Assembly (NCBI GenBank): GCA_017964115.1
Contig: JAGCSL010000090.1
Location: 1-37,346 of the forward strand
DNA from: Candidatus Saccharimonadota bacterium
Lineage (GTDB): Bacteria; Patescibacteriota; Saccharimonadia; Saccharimonadales; Saccharimonadaceae
DNA length: 37,346 nucleotides
Direction of reading: 5' to 3'
Shown here: positions 15,631 to 23,118 of the stretch, in pieces
How the letters are laid out: each line of letters begins with the position of its first letter
Numbering within the stretch: position 1 is the first letter of the stretch
Translations under genes and position numbers: made by a program
Notes under the pieces: generated by a model
Database searches by the model: none
What the model saw: the letters and a program-made list of their open reading frames with translations, nothing else
Told to the model about the DNA's origin: nothing

Positions 15631-16338
15631 ATGCAAGATCAACAACAAATGCCCGTAATGCCAGTAAATAAGGCGCCAAAAGATAGTAATAAAAGTTTAG
15701 TCGTGATTTTGATTGTTTTGATTGTAGCGATTATTATCGCAGCAATAGTAGCGGTGATTGTGATAATTAATGTTAATAAAGAAGTAAGAGGCAATGAAGT
15801 AAGCCAGACGAAAGATGCCGTTGAGGCTGAGGATGATAAAGAACCTAAGTCTGAGCCAGAACCAACAGAAAAACCCGAAGAAGAGAAAAAAACTGATCCG
15901 AACGTTTTGATTATTCGCCGTAGAGATGCGCAGAGAGAAGATGACCTGGCGAGAATGATAACTGCGTCTAATATGTATCAAGCCAATAATAATGGAAAGT
16001 TGCCATTTAGTGATGGCGAAATTAATAAAAATTTTATTAAGAGATATATTGATTCAAAGGTTGAAACAACGGATGGGTTGAATGTGACGAAATGTGGCGA
16101 TGAGTTTAAAGACCCGAACGGAAAATGTTATAGCTTTGCGAAGCCAGTGATGTTGAAATCAAATAAAAAAGATGCACTGAAGGGCGTAACGACAGTAAAT
16201 AACAAATTTTATGTGTTTATTCAGGCTATATGTGGCGACAATGGGGAGGTCGAGTATAGAAATGGCACCAGAATTTTCGCGATAATGTACAAATTAGAGA
16301 TGGACAAGGAAACCATTGCCTGCAACGATAATTACTAA
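15631..16338 (+). CDS. Membrane-anchored protein with a pilin-like ectodomain
   Basis: Function unknown. A Gln/Pro/Met-rich tail (residues 1-22), a long membrane helix (about 24-48) and an acidic Pro/Glu linker (about 55-90) lead to a domain that matches the type IV pilin at 13197: both contain QREDDLAR followed by an NNNGK-type motif and LPF or VPF, both have four Cys and both end in IACNDN plus an aromatic or His. No prepilin peptidase site (Gly-Phe with Glu at +5) is present, so it would remain in the membrane. A strong GGGAGG ribosome site precedes it, 12 bp after the recombinase. It may cap, seed or regulate the pilus. Confidence 0.8.
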   Translation: MQDQQQMPVMPVNKAPKDSNKSLVVILIVLIVAIIIAAIVAVIVIINVNKEVRGNEVSQTKDAVEAEDDKEPKSEPEPTEKPEEEKKTDPNVLIIRRRDAQREDDLARMITASNMYQANNNGKLPFSDGEINKNFIKRYIDSKVETTDGLNVTKCGDEFKDPNGKCYSFAKPVMLKSNKKDALKGVTTVNNKFYVFIQAICGDNGEVEYRNGTRIFAIMYKLEMDKETIACNDNY

Positions 16339-16376
16339 TCTTGACATTTTGGCTTTTCGATGTGTTTTTCTCGGTG

Positions 16377-16382
16377 TATAAT
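16377..16382 (+). promoter_or_regulatory. -10 box upstream of ndk
   Basis: TATAAT, with no good -35; the transcript would start near 16389 and carry GGGAG before the ATG at 16402. Confidence 0.5.
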
Positions 16383-16401
16383 GTGAAAAAGGGAGAAAAA
16401 C

Positions 16402-17016
16402 ATGGCAGATAAAAAAGAAGCCAAAAAGAAAATTGGCAAAGCTACTGCAAAGATTGCGAGCGAGAAGAGCGCAACTGCAGCAAATATCGGTTTTACTAAG
16501 GAAAATAATCCGAATAACTTAATTCAGCGAACGCTGATTGTATTTAAGCCGGATGCTGTACAGCGTGGTATCGTGGGCGAAATTTTGAGTCGCTTTGAGC
16601 GTGTTGGTTTGAAGATTGTCGGCGCAAAGATGGTTAGTCCAGATAAAGACCATTATTATCAGCACTACGAAGGCATTTCGAAGATGATTTCGCGCCGTGG
16701 TCAAAAGACTTTCGACATCACATTGAAGTTCATGACTTCTGGCCCAGTAATTGCAATGGTGCTTGAGGGCGTGGAAGCAGTGCCATTAGTACGCAAGATG
16801 GTTGGTTCGACTGAGCCAATGGCAGCTGATATGGGTACGATTCGTGGCGATTATGCTCACGTCTCATTCGGTTACGCCGATGCGCATGACGAGGCTGTTC
16901 CGAATCTAATTCACGCCTCAGGTAATCCGGAAGAAGCTGAAGCGGAAGTTTCCTACTGGTTTAAGCCAGAAGAAATTCAGATGTATCATACTTTGAGCGA
17001 AAAGTTTACACGCTAA
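16402..17016 (+). CDS. ndk: Nucleoside diphosphate kinase with N-terminal extension
   Basis: Balances NTP pools by phosphate transfer through a phospho-His. The kinase starts at about residue 42 with TLIVFKPDAVQRG; the catalytic His lies in NLIHASGNPEEAE, and the C terminus is WFKPEEIQMY. At 204 residues it is much longer than the usual 140-150. The extra length is a Lys/Ala-rich N-terminal tail of about 40 residues resembling a flexible nucleic-acid-binding tail, and a small insertion before the active-site region. The ATG has GGGAG upstream and the tail is in frame without an alternative start, so it appears genuine. Confidence 0.93.
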   Translation: MADKKEAKKKIGKATAKIASEKSATAANIGFTKENNPNNLIQRTLIVFKPDAVQRGIVGEILSRFERVGLKIVGAKMVSPDKDHYYQHYEGISKMISRRGQKTFDITLKFMTSGPVIAMVLEGVEAVPLVRKMVGSTEPMAADMGTIRGDYAHVSFGYADAHDEAVPNLIHASGNPEEAEAEVSYWFKPEEIQMYHTLSEKFTR

Positions 17017-17026
17017 AGGTTTTATA

Positions 17027-17057
17027 AGCGCGCCTCTCTTTAGAGGTGCGCTTTTTT
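17027..17057 (+). terminator. Intrinsic terminator of ndk
   Basis: An 11-bp stem with one wobble (17027-17037 with 17042-17052, loop CTTT) followed by six T. Confidence 0.92.
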
Positions 17058-17059
17058 AT

Positions 17060-17067
17060 GGTAAAAT
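17060..17067 (+). promoter_or_regulatory. -10 promoter of tRNA-Arg
   Basis: TGG-TAAAAT (17062-17067) eleven bases before the mature 5' end. The same ATGGTAAAATAT core recurs at 2447 (argS) and 17236 (PH protein). Confidence 0.55.
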
Positions 17068-17077
17068 ATGGCTACGT

Positions 17078-17153
17078 GGCCCAGTAGCTCAATGGATAGA
17101 GCAGCTCCGTCCTAAGGAGAAGGTTGTGCGTTCGACTCGCTCCTGGGCTACCA
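17078..17153 (+). tRNA. tRNA-Arg (anticodon CCT)
   Basis: A cloverleaf of 76 nt with CCA encoded. The acceptor stem pairs GGCCCAG with CTGGGCT; D stem GCTC/GAGC; the anticodon loop GTCCTAA gives CCT at 17111-17113, reading AGG. The T arm has the TTCGA signature and one T-T mismatch in the stem, and the first anticodon-stem pair is a mismatch. Confidence 0.93.
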
Positions 17154-17235
17154 AAAAGAAATCACGTACATGTCGCGATTTCTTTTTGTTTTTATCAGTG
17201 GCGATAGTGGGGTGGGGCGAACAAGAGACGCTTAT

Positions 17236-17243
17236 GGTAAAAT
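17236..17243 (+). promoter_or_regulatory. Extended -10 promoter, predicted leaderless start at 17250
   Basis: TGG-TAAAAT (17238-17243), six bases, ATG. Confidence 0.65.
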
Positions 17244-17249
17244 ATAGAT

Positions 17250-17738
17250 ATGGCATCGACGTTTGAAGGCCAGAGGAAAGATGAAGAAGTAGTCTATGTT
17301 TTTAGGCGGCATATTTTGACGTCGATTAAAGGTTTTCTATTCCTAGTTTTTATGACGGCCGTGGGCTTCGTGCCGAAGTTAATATGGCCAGATAATCAGA
17401 ATATGGTATTCGTATGGATGGCTTTTGTAATTGTAGGACTATTAGGGTTAGGCTACAGTTATTTGCTGTGGTATTTTAGCTTTTATATTGTAACTAATCA
17501 GAGATTGCGTCAGACGCGACAAAAAGGGCTGTTTAAGAAGACTGTAGTAGATTTGAGTTTAGAAAACATTCAAAGTGCTTCATTTGGAGTGCCGGGGATG
17601 TTTGGTTCAATGTTTAATTATGGGACGATTTTGATTCAGACGGGTGCGGGCGATCTGGTGCTTAGCATGGTGAGCCACCCTGAAACCGTGTATAATGAAA
17701 TAGAGAATGCGCGACACGGCGCGCAACCAAAAGAATAG
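17250..17738 (+). CDS. Bacterial PH-domain membrane protein
   Basis: Two adjacent membrane helices (residues about 27-48 and 53-77) are followed by a bacterial PH-like domain of the YdbS/YdbT type, recognisable by FYIVTNQRLRQTRQKGLFKK, then the VDLSLENIQSA strand and a closing glycine-rich strand GTILIQTGAGD. Such proteins sit in the membrane with the PH domain in the cytoplasm; the ligand is unknown. 162 residues. The next gene starts 3 bp later, so the pair is an operon. Confidence 0.8.
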   Translation: MASTFEGQRKDEEVVYVFRRHILTSIKGFLFLVFMTAVGFVPKLIWPDNQNMVFVWMAFVIVGLLGLGYSYLLWYFSFYIVTNQRLRQTRQKGLFKKTVVDLSLENIQSASFGVPGMFGSMFNYGTILIQTGAGDLVLSMVSHPETVYNEIENARHGAQPKE

Positions 17739-17741
17739 ATT

Positions 17742-18833
17742 ATGAGCAAATTTATTGAAAATATTAAAGAGCGTCGCTCGAAGAAAAAGAATATCAATAT
17801 TACGCAGCAAAATCTGGAAGAAAGCCGCGAAGAGATTTTGACGAAAGGGAAGAAATTTAAATATCCTTTTCAGTATGCGAAGCACCGTATTGTAATATCG
17901 GCGATTGCGATTGCGGTGGTGGCGATAGCAACTTTTGTCGGAATTGGTTGGTATCAGCTATATAAGGCACAAAACACTGGCGAAGTAATGTATCGTTTTA
18001 CGAAGGTGTTGGGCTTACCAGTAGCGGAAATTGATGGCCATAAGGTTCTGTATAGTGATTATCTAATGCTTTATCGTAGCAGTATTACTTCGATTGAGCG
18101 TCAGCGTGGTAAACTCGACGATAGCGACGAAGAAATTAAGGCCTTGAAGGTATTTTATAAGCGTCAAGCGCTGAACGATGCGGAAATGTATGCCTATGTT
18201 TTGGCGGAGCTGGAAGCGCGCAATTTAACAGTTTCGGCTTCAGAAATCGATGAGGTGATTGATGGCCATAAGAGCATTGATGGCGAGAAACGCAGCGACG
18301 AAGCCTTTGAGGGTATTGTGCGCGATAATTTTGGCTTGAATATGTCGGAATATCGCCGACTGATTATGCTATCGTTAGCAAAGCGAAAATTATCGGTCGA
18401 AATTGATGAAGATGCCAAGAAGGCCGCGGAAGAGGTGGAAGATGCTTTACGTGCACACGGGAACAATTTTTCTAAAGTGGCAGATATTATGAAGAATAAT
18501 GATCTGATTAGCTATGAGGCGGCGGGTAATGCAGTGGAAGTCTCGAATTTAGATAGTGGACGTGCAGAAGTGGCAATGAAGCTAGAAAAGAAGGGGGATG
18601 TATCGGAGCGCTTCATTTCGAAGAATGGTGATGGGTATTATTATGTGCGTTTGGTGGCTAAAGACGACAAGAAGGTAAGCTATGAGACGATTTCAATTCG
18701 CTTCTCAAAGGTAGATAACGACGTGCAGAAACTGCGCGATGACGGTAAGGTGACTGAGAATATTGAAGTGAAGATTGATGCAAGCGATGAGGAATCGGCA
18801 ACCGAAAGCCCCGATTCAAAAGAAAACGAATAA
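17742..18833 (+). CDS. SurA/PrsA-like membrane-anchored foldase
   Basis: An Arg/Lys-rich cytoplasmic tail, one membrane helix (residues about 50-72) and an extracytoplasmic SurA N-terminal-like chaperone domain: PVAEIDGHKVLYSDYLMLY is the usual entry strand and helix, followed by long helices. A short and degenerate parvulin-like region (about 235-325, YYYVRLVAKDD) has lost most of the prolyl-isomerase signature. The tail is Ser/Glu-rich. It is likely to assist folding of exported proteins, of which this window encodes many. Follows the PH-domain gene by 3 bp and ends at a bidirectional terminator. Confidence 0.75.
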   Translation: MSKFIENIKERRSKKKNINITQQNLEESREEILTKGKKFKYPFQYAKHRIVISAIAIAVVAIATFVGIGWYQLYKAQNTGEVMYRFTKVLGLPVAEIDGHKVLYSDYLMLYRSSITSIERQRGKLDDSDEEIKALKVFYKRQALNDAEMYAYVLAELEARNLTVSASEIDEVIDGHKSIDGEKRSDEAFEGIVRDNFGLNMSEYRRLIMLSLAKRKLSVEIDEDAKKAAEEVEDALRAHGNNFSKVADIMKNNDLISYEAAGNAVEVSNLDSGRAEVAMKLEKKGDVSERFISKNGDGYYYVRLVAKDDKKVSYETISIRFSKVDNDVQKLRDDGKVTENIEVKIDASDEESATESPDSKENE

Positions 18834-18859
18834 AAAATCCCCCCAAATGGGGGGCTTTT
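18834..18859. terminator. Bidirectional intrinsic terminator
   Basis: Six C, AAAT, six G (18839-18854), with A6 on the left and T5 on the right. It serves the converging genes on both sides. Confidence 0.9.
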
Positions 18860-18861
18860 TG

Positions 18862-19590
18862 TTACTTCGTGTTGAAATGGTACATAGCGATACTGGCGGC
18901 GACAGATAGATTAAGGCTATCGACTTGTGACGATTGCGGGATAAAAATAGGGGTGGTAATTCGGGCAAAATCCTGTGGAAGGCCAGAAGCTTCGTTGCCA
19001 AAAATAAGAGCGTAGTTGTTGTCTTTGGGCGCTATAGCGTTAAGTGTCTGTGTGCGCTCGTCCAGCATGAATGAGTAGAATTCGCGATTGTCCGATTGAG
19101 TAGCTAGATAATCGTCGAAAGATTGAAACTGCTCAATATTAAGATGGAAGATTGCGCCCATGGATGCGCGGATGGTTTTGGGGTCGTATGGATCGACGGC
19201 AGGAGTGATAATGGCGATATTTCGATAATTGAAAGCAGCAGCGCTACGCATAATGGTACCAAGATTGCCGGCATCAGAAGGATTGACGAGCACGATATGT
19301 GGTGTGTTTGTGTCATGATCTAATTTCGGACTCGGTTTAGCAAACTCGGCGATAAGAAGGCAATTATCCTTAGCGTTAAGAATATTGAAAGCCTTGGATG
19401 ATTCGATGATTTCGAGATGTTTGTGGCGGAATTCAGTAAGAATTTTCTCGAGGTCGTCGCCATGTTTAATGTTTGGGCGCAAAAAGACGCGTTGGATTAA
19501 TAGAGGATTAGTTTTGAGCAGTTCATAGCTAAGAGTGGCGCCGAGAGCGTAAGAAAAAGGAGAATCGTGCTTATAACGAGAAAGCTTCAT
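18862..19590 (-). CDS. SpoU/TrmH-family RNA 2'-O-methyltransferase
   Basis: SAM-dependent ribose methyltransferase with the SPOUT trefoil-knot signatures: motif 1 NPSDAGNLGTIMRSAAAF, motif 2 IFGNEASGLP and motif 3 LNLSVAASIAMYHF at the C terminus. A short N-terminal substrate-binding domain (residues about 1-85) precedes them. Target is probably rRNA or tRNA; the exact nucleotide cannot be told. 242 residues. A perfect TATAAT (19599-19604, preceded by TGG) stands 8 bp before the ATG, giving a leader of only about one or two nucleotides. Confidence 0.9.
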   Translation of the reverse strand: MKLSRYKHDSPFSYALGATLSYELLKTNPLLIQRVFLRPNIKHGDDLEKILTEFRHKHLEIIESSKAFNILNAKDNCLLIAEFAKPSPKLDHDTNTPHIVLVNPSDAGNLGTIMRSAAAFNYRNIAIITPAVDPYDPKTIRASMGAIFHLNIEQFQSFDDYLATQSDNREFYSFMLDERTQTLNAIAPKDNNYALIFGNEASGLPQDFARITTPIFIPQSSQVDSLNLSVAASIAMYHFNTK

Positions 19591-19598
19591 ATACTTTA

Positions 19599-19607
19599 AT
19601 TATACCA
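19599..19607 (-). promoter_or_regulatory. Extended -10 promoter of the SpoU methyltransferase
   Basis: Minus-strand TGG-TATAAT, eight bases before the ATG; near-leaderless transcript predicted. Confidence 0.65.
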
Positions 19608-19630
19608 CAAAATGCTTATTTTTGCAATAG

Positions 19631-20626
19631 CTAGTAGCGTGGGAGGGCTTCGGTAGAATCTTCGATGGTGCGGAAGGAACCAGTGACGCGGTAGCTGATA
19701 TTATCAGTACGAACAATGACATATGACCAAGTTGAGACGGTGTAATCTGGGTTACAAGTACCACCATCAGCAACATAGGTTGAGTAAGGGCTTTTCTTGA
19801 GAGCGCAATAGGCAGGGAAATTTGCTGCCTTAGCGGCTTTAATCTGCGTAGCTAATTTTGATTGGTCGAATAGATAGCTATAGGTAGTATCGCAGAGGTA
19901 GCTATCGGCGTTGGTCATTTTCTTGATAGAGTAATCAGCGTGGCAGTAGAAGCGCTCAATGCGAACCTTTTCGAAGTTTGGCGCGTCGGCCTTTTTATTA
20001 GTGTTGAGATAAGTGCTAAGTGCGACTGAAATGTTCGGCATAATTGAATCAAGCTGAAGAGCATCAAAATAAACAGTGGTCTTATTATTGCTCATTTTGT
20101 CGCTGGTTTTGACGAGATAGTCGCCGGTGATCTGGAAGCTTTCGCCGTTGCTGAGCGTGATAGCCTTATCGTTGACGGTATAAGTGCCAGGATCGGTGCT
20201 GGCCTGAAGCTTGAGACGATCTTCGACTGGACTACGATAATATGAGAACTCGTACTTGGATTCACTCGTGAAGGTGATATATTCGTCAAAAGCGGAATTA
20301 ACCGTAAAGGTGCGACCAGCGAGGGTGTTTTTGAGAATATCCGCCTCGGAGCCTTTTGGTATATCGATCTCGGAAAGACGAGTGGAAAGTGGCGCAGTCA
20401 TGACGTGAGTGTCAACTGGCTTGTCTTGCGGTTTCATCTTGTCGATAACGATGAAAATAATTAGCCCCAGGGCAATAACGCCAAATACGATAGCTAGAAT
20501 CATTCCGAGTGGACTAGCTTTTTTGGCGGTAGGCGGAACTGGGGTAGTTTGATAATTCATTGGACTCTGCTGAGGCATCTGATTTGGAGCCATAGCAGGT
20601 TGAGCTTGCATATTATTCGGTTGCAT
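19631..20626 (-). CDS. Membrane-anchored extracytoplasmic protein of unknown function
   Basis: Not recognised. Start chosen at 20626 because a TAAAAT box lies 10 bp upstream; the frame stays open further but that part would cross the promoter and the tRNA-Gly terminator. A Gln/Pro/Met-rich cytoplasmic tail (residues 1-40), a membrane helix (about 42-64) and a beta-rich outer domain with four or more Cys (CHAD, LCDT, YCAL, TCNP), probably disulfide-bonded, follow. 331 residues. The Gln/Pro-rich tail plus one helix mirrors the protein at 15631. Confidence 0.8.
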   Translation of the reverse strand: MQPNNMQAQPAMAPNQMPQQSPMNYQTTPVPPTAKKASPLGMILAIVFGVIALGLIIFIVIDKMKPQDKPVDTHVMTAPLSTRLSEIDIPKGSEADILKNTLAGRTFTVNSAFDEYITFTSESKYEFSYYRSPVEDRLKLQASTDPGTYTVNDKAITLSNGESFQITGDYLVKTSDKMSNNKTTVYFDALQLDSIMPNISVALSTYLNTNKKADAPNFEKVRIERFYCHADYSIKKMTNADSYLCDTTYSYLFDQSKLATQIKAAKAANFPAYCALKKSPYSTYVADGGTCNPDYTVSTWSYVIVRTDNISYRVTGSFRTIEDSTEALPRY

Positions 20627-20636
20627 AATTACCTTT

Positions 20637-20642
20637 ATTTTA
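20637..20642 (-). promoter_or_regulatory. -10 box of the 19631-20626 gene
   Basis: Minus-strand TAAAAT ten bases before the ATG, leaving a leader of about four nucleotides. Confidence 0.5.
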
Positions 20643-20705
20643 GCATAAACGGAATAGAAAAAGTACATGTTTAGGCCGAGAGAGCGCTCTGCTGATGCGA
20701 AGAAT

Positions 20706-20727
20706 AAAAAATAACCCGATGGGTTAT
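20706..20727 (-). terminator. Terminator of tRNA-Gly
   Basis: A 7-bp stem (20711-20717 with 20721-20727, loop GAT) followed on the minus strand by T6, 11 bp after the tRNA 3' end. Confidence 0.85.
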
Positions 20728-20738
20728 GTTTTATGCTT

Positions 20739-20813
20739 TGGTGCGGGTGGAGAGAGTCGAACTCTCGTCTCATCCTTGGGAAGGATACATAATAGCCGTT
20801 ATACGACACCCGC
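20739..20813 (-). tRNA. tRNA-Gly (anticodon CCC)
   Basis: 75 nt with CCA encoded. Acceptor GCGGGTG pairs with CACCCGC; the anticodon loop TTCCCAA gives CCC (plus-strand 20778-20780), reading GGG; the T loop carries TTCGA. An extended -10 (TGT-TAAAAT, 20823-20828 on the minus strand) lies just upstream. Confidence 0.94.
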
Positions 20814-20822
20814 GCTAGGTAT

Positions 20823-20831
20823 ATTTTAACA
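20823..20831 (-). promoter_or_regulatory. Promoter of tRNA-Gly
   Basis: Minus-strand TGT-TAAAAT, nine bases before the mature tRNA 5' end. It is back to back with the promoter at 20851-20859. Confidence 0.6.
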
Positions 20832-20850
20832 CAAAATGCATTAAGGGATT

Positions 20851-20859
20851 TGTTATGAT
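20851..20859 (+). promoter_or_regulatory. Extended -10 promoter, predicted leaderless start at 20866
   Basis: TGT-TATGAT (20854-20859), six bases, ATG. Confidence 0.6.
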
Positions 20860-20865
20860 AGAAGT

Positions 20866-21375
20866 ATGAGTGAAAAGAAGAAAGAAAGCAACAAACAATT
20901 TAAGATAGCGGCAATAATAATAGGGGCGATTGCGGTCGTAATAGCAATTGTCGCCGTGATAGTGTTTGGAATAGGCTCTTCGAGGCATGAACGAAACGGG
21001 GGGATAGTAAGTTTTTCGTATAGTCATGGTAGTGGGATGGGCGGATATGTTGATTACACGCTTAAGAAGCAAGATAATTTAGCGTTGTATTCGGCAAAAT
21101 GTATGGGCTGTATGATTAATTTTGATGTAAATAAGACAATCGATAGCTCATATTTAGGGAAAATAGCGGACATTGTTAAAAAATATGAGATGGGCAAATG
21201 GGACGGCTTCAATGAAAGCGATGATGGCGTATTGGATGGAAGTGGTTTTACGTTAAAAATCGAATACGATGACGAAAGGAAGATTGAGGCACATGGATAC
21301 ATGAAGTATCCGAGCAATTACCGTGAAGCGACGGAGGAATTGACTAATCTTCTAGACGAAATAAGAGAAGAATAA
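20866..21375 (+). CDS. Small membrane-anchored protein, 169 aa
   Basis: Not recognised. Lys-rich cytoplasmic start, one membrane helix (residues about 13-36), then a 130-residue extracytoplasmic alpha/beta domain. A CMGC pair (residues about 78-81) could form a disulfide or bind metal. Acidic C terminus. Stands alone between tRNA-Gly and tRNA-Asp, followed by a clear terminator. Confidence 0.8.
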   Translation: MSEKKKESNKQFKIAAIIIGAIAVVIAIVAVIVFGIGSSRHERNGGIVSFSYSHGSGMGGYVDYTLKKQDNLALYSAKCMGCMINFDVNKTIDSSYLGKIADIVKKYEMGKWDGFNESDDGVLDGSGFTLKIEYDDERKIEAHGYMKYPSNYREATEELTNLLDEIREE

Positions 21376-21390
21376 TAAAACATTAAAAAG

Positions 21391-21412
21391 ATCTCCGCTA
21401 GGAGATTTTTTT
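21391..21412 (+). terminator. Intrinsic terminator of the 20866-21375 gene
   Basis: A 6-bp stem (21391-21396 with 21401-21406, loop GCTA) followed by T7. It ends 3 bp before the 3' end of the opposite-strand tRNA-Asp, and its left A-run may serve that tRNA. Confidence 0.85.
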
Positions 21413-21414
21413 AA

Positions 21415-21491
21415 TGGCGGGCCCGACGCGACTCGAACGCGCGACCTCCTCCGTGACAGGGAGGCGCTCTAACCAACTGAGCTACGAGCCC
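21415..21491 (-). tRNA. tRNA-Asp (anticodon GTC)
   Basis: 77 nt with CCA encoded. Acceptor GGGCTCG pairs with CGGGCCC; D arm GCTC/GAGC; anticodon stem CCTCC/GGAGG with loop CTGTCAC, anticodon GTC (plus-strand 21455-21457); T loop TTCGA. Confidence 0.95.
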
Positions 21492-21502
21492 TTGTGTTGA
21501 TA

Positions 21503-21531
21503 AGTATATACGAAAGTGGGCGGAATTGCAA
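21503..21531 (-). promoter_or_regulatory. Promoter of tRNA-Asp
   Basis: Minus-strand TTGCAA (21526-21531), 17-bp spacer, TATACT (21503-21508); start a few bases before the tRNA. Confidence 0.75.
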
Positions 21532-21547
21532 GTGCTTTTGCACTGGT

Positions 21548-21576
21548 TTGACCTCTGTGGCTAAAGATGAGACAAT
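21548..21576 (+). promoter_or_regulatory. Promoter of the 21624-22529 gene
   Basis: TTGACC (21548-21553), 17-bp spacer, GACAAT (21571-21576). The leader of about 41 nt ends with AAGGGGG before the ATG. Confidence 0.65.
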
Positions 21577-21623
21577 GAAGTAGCACCTTAAAAACTCCGA
21601 TCTTCGCGAAAGGGGGAATCTAA

Positions 21624-22529
21624 ATGAAGCGAAGTAGATATAAAATAGTTGTGATTATTGTATGCTTGATCTTGGTAGGCATAATGGGGAGGTATTTTGC
21701 TAAAAGGATAACGACGCCAATTGCATCGATTCGAGTCGACGAGATGACGCCGCTAGCCTTAGAGCTAGTTTATAGGGGGAATAAACCGCAGGGAATAAGC
21801 TCAGTGCAGAGTATGGCGGCAACCGATGATTATTATATTATCGCGGGGAGGCCGTTTGGTACGAAAAAGCAGGGCGGTGAGACGAACAATAAGCTGATTA
21901 TCATTGATCGAAAAGAGTCGCGTGACGTAACGGAGGATTTTTTGAGCTCAGATGCAACTTTTGAGCTTGGACATGCGAACGGGATGACCTATGATCCTAT
22001 AAATAACGAGTTGATTGTGGTTGGAATTCGAAATGAGCAAGACGAATGCGATGGTGTAGCACGGATAGATGTAGAAAGTTTTGCGGAACGTGGACAGTGG
22101 AGTTTACCTTGTGTAGGAAATGGAATTGCTTATAACAATGTAGACGATACGTTCGTTGTGCGAGACGGTAAGAATTTGAGCGTATTGGACCGTGGTTTCT
22201 CGAAGGTATTGTTCGAGTATGAAGTAGCGACCGATCTGACAAACCAAGATATTTGTTACTATGACGGATGTCTATATTTGGTAAATTGGGCCTACGACGG
22301 TCAAGCGGCGCGTTCGGTGGGGATAAAAACTAACCAGAACGTGATATATCAGGTTGATATGCGCAATAATTGCGCTGTCCGTGCGTTTGTAGTATGTGAG
22401 CCGAGATTAGAGATGGAAAGTATGATTTTCGTAGACGGCGAAGCCTACGTATTATTCAATGGCGGAGGCAGTAGATACTGGTATTTCTATATCTATCGAG
22501 TATTGTTTAATGAGAATGACCTGAAGTGA
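21624..22529 (+). CDS. Exported beta-propeller-like protein
   Basis: A basic start and signal anchor (residues about 7-25), then a long beta-strand-rich domain. The repeating pattern of aromatic-rich strands and the HANGMTYDPINNELIVVG segment followed by GNGIAYNNVDDTFVV resemble successive blades of a beta-propeller (SMP-30/NHL-like in style). No catalytic residues can be assigned. Cys pairs may form disulfides. 301 residues. A strong AAGGGGG ribosome site and its own promoter and terminator make it a single-gene unit. Confidence 0.7.
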   Translation: MKRSRYKIVVIIVCLILVGIMGRYFAKRITTPIASIRVDEMTPLALELVYRGNKPQGISSVQSMAATDDYYIIAGRPFGTKKQGGETNNKLIIIDRKESRDVTEDFLSSDATFELGHANGMTYDPINNELIVVGIRNEQDECDGVARIDVESFAERGQWSLPCVGNGIAYNNVDDTFVVRDGKNLSVLDRGFSKVLFEYEVATDLTNQDICYYDGCLYLVNWAYDGQAARSVGIKTNQNVIYQVDMRNNCAVRAFVVCEPRLEMESMIFVDGEAYVLFNGGGSRYWYFYIYRVLFNENDLK

Positions 22530-22540
22530 GGAGTTGGAGA

Positions 22541-22567
22541 GAGCCTAGCATAGCGCTAGGCTCTTTA
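22541..22567 (+). terminator. Intrinsic terminator of the 21624-22529 gene
   Basis: A perfect 9-bp stem (22541-22549 with 22555-22563, loop ATAGC) followed by a TTTATCTT tract. Confidence 0.85.
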
Positions 22568-22576
22568 TCTTGAATG

Positions 22577-22585
22577 TGTTATAAT
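22577..22585 (+). promoter_or_regulatory. Extended -10 promoter of tRNA-Thr
   Basis: TGT-TATAAT, 13 bases before the mature tRNA 5' end. Confidence 0.65.
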
Positions 22586-22598
22586 CATTGGTACGGAC

Positions 22599-22674
22599 GC
22601 CGTTGTAGCTCAGCTGGCAGAGCAGCTCATTCGTAACGAGCAGGTCGCTGGTTCGATCCCAGTCAACGGCTCCA
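22599..22674 (+). tRNA. tRNA-Thr (anticodon CGT)
   Basis: 76 nt with CCA encoded, followed directly by T7. Acceptor GCCGTTG pairs with CAACGGC; D arm GCTC/GAGC; anticodon loop TTCGTAA gives CGT (22632-22634), reading ACG; T loop TTCGATC. Confidence 0.95.
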
Positions 22675-22683
22675 TTTTTTTGT

Positions 22684-23118
22684 TTAGTCCATTAAGAACA
22701 TTGGCATAAATTCTTCGATAGAATAAGTTTTGTCGCTATTTGGTATTGTGACAAATGAGTAGGCGTTGTTTTCTTTAGCGACCGTAAATACATTGTCCGT
22801 CCACTGAACCGAGCCACGTTTAGTGATCTTATGAACCCATTCGCTGCTCCCCCATTCTTTAGTGGTGCTGGTAACGTTTATATAATCAAAACCAGAGTTG
22901 GCGTGGCCGTTGTCTTGCTTGTAAATATATGTTTCGTAGGTTCTTTCACCAGAGCCGCCATGAAAAATGGCAATGTAATTATCTGGAATCGTATCACTAG
23001 TTTGGCTATTCTTGCTATTAATTATAAAAAAAGCAGCAATGACGGCGCCGATAATAGCAAGGATGGCAATGACTATCCAAATGATTATCTTATTATTCTT
23101 TTTTGATGTACGTTTCAT
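22684..23118 (-). CDS. Small membrane-anchored protein, 144 aa
   Basis: Not recognised. Lys/Asn-rich start, one membrane helix (residues about 11-33), then a beta-rich outer domain of about 105 residues with several Trp and Tyr. AGGAG lies 7 nt upstream, inside the end of the preceding gene whose stop codon touches this ATG, so the two are translated as an operon. Convergent with tRNA-Thr, 9 bp away. Confidence 0.78.
   Translation of the reverse strand: MKRTSKKNNKIIIWIVIAILAIIGAVIAAFFIINSKNSQTSDTIPDNYIAIFHGGSGERTYETYIYKQDNGHANSGFDYINVTSTTKEWGSSEWVHKITKRGSVQWTDNVFTVAKENNAYSFVTIPNSDKTYSIEEFMPMFLMD

Noticed and set aside
10705..16338. Complete type IV pilus operon
   Set aside because: No PilB ATPase or PilM/N/O alignment genes are present in the window; the set is partial and must be completed elsewhere.
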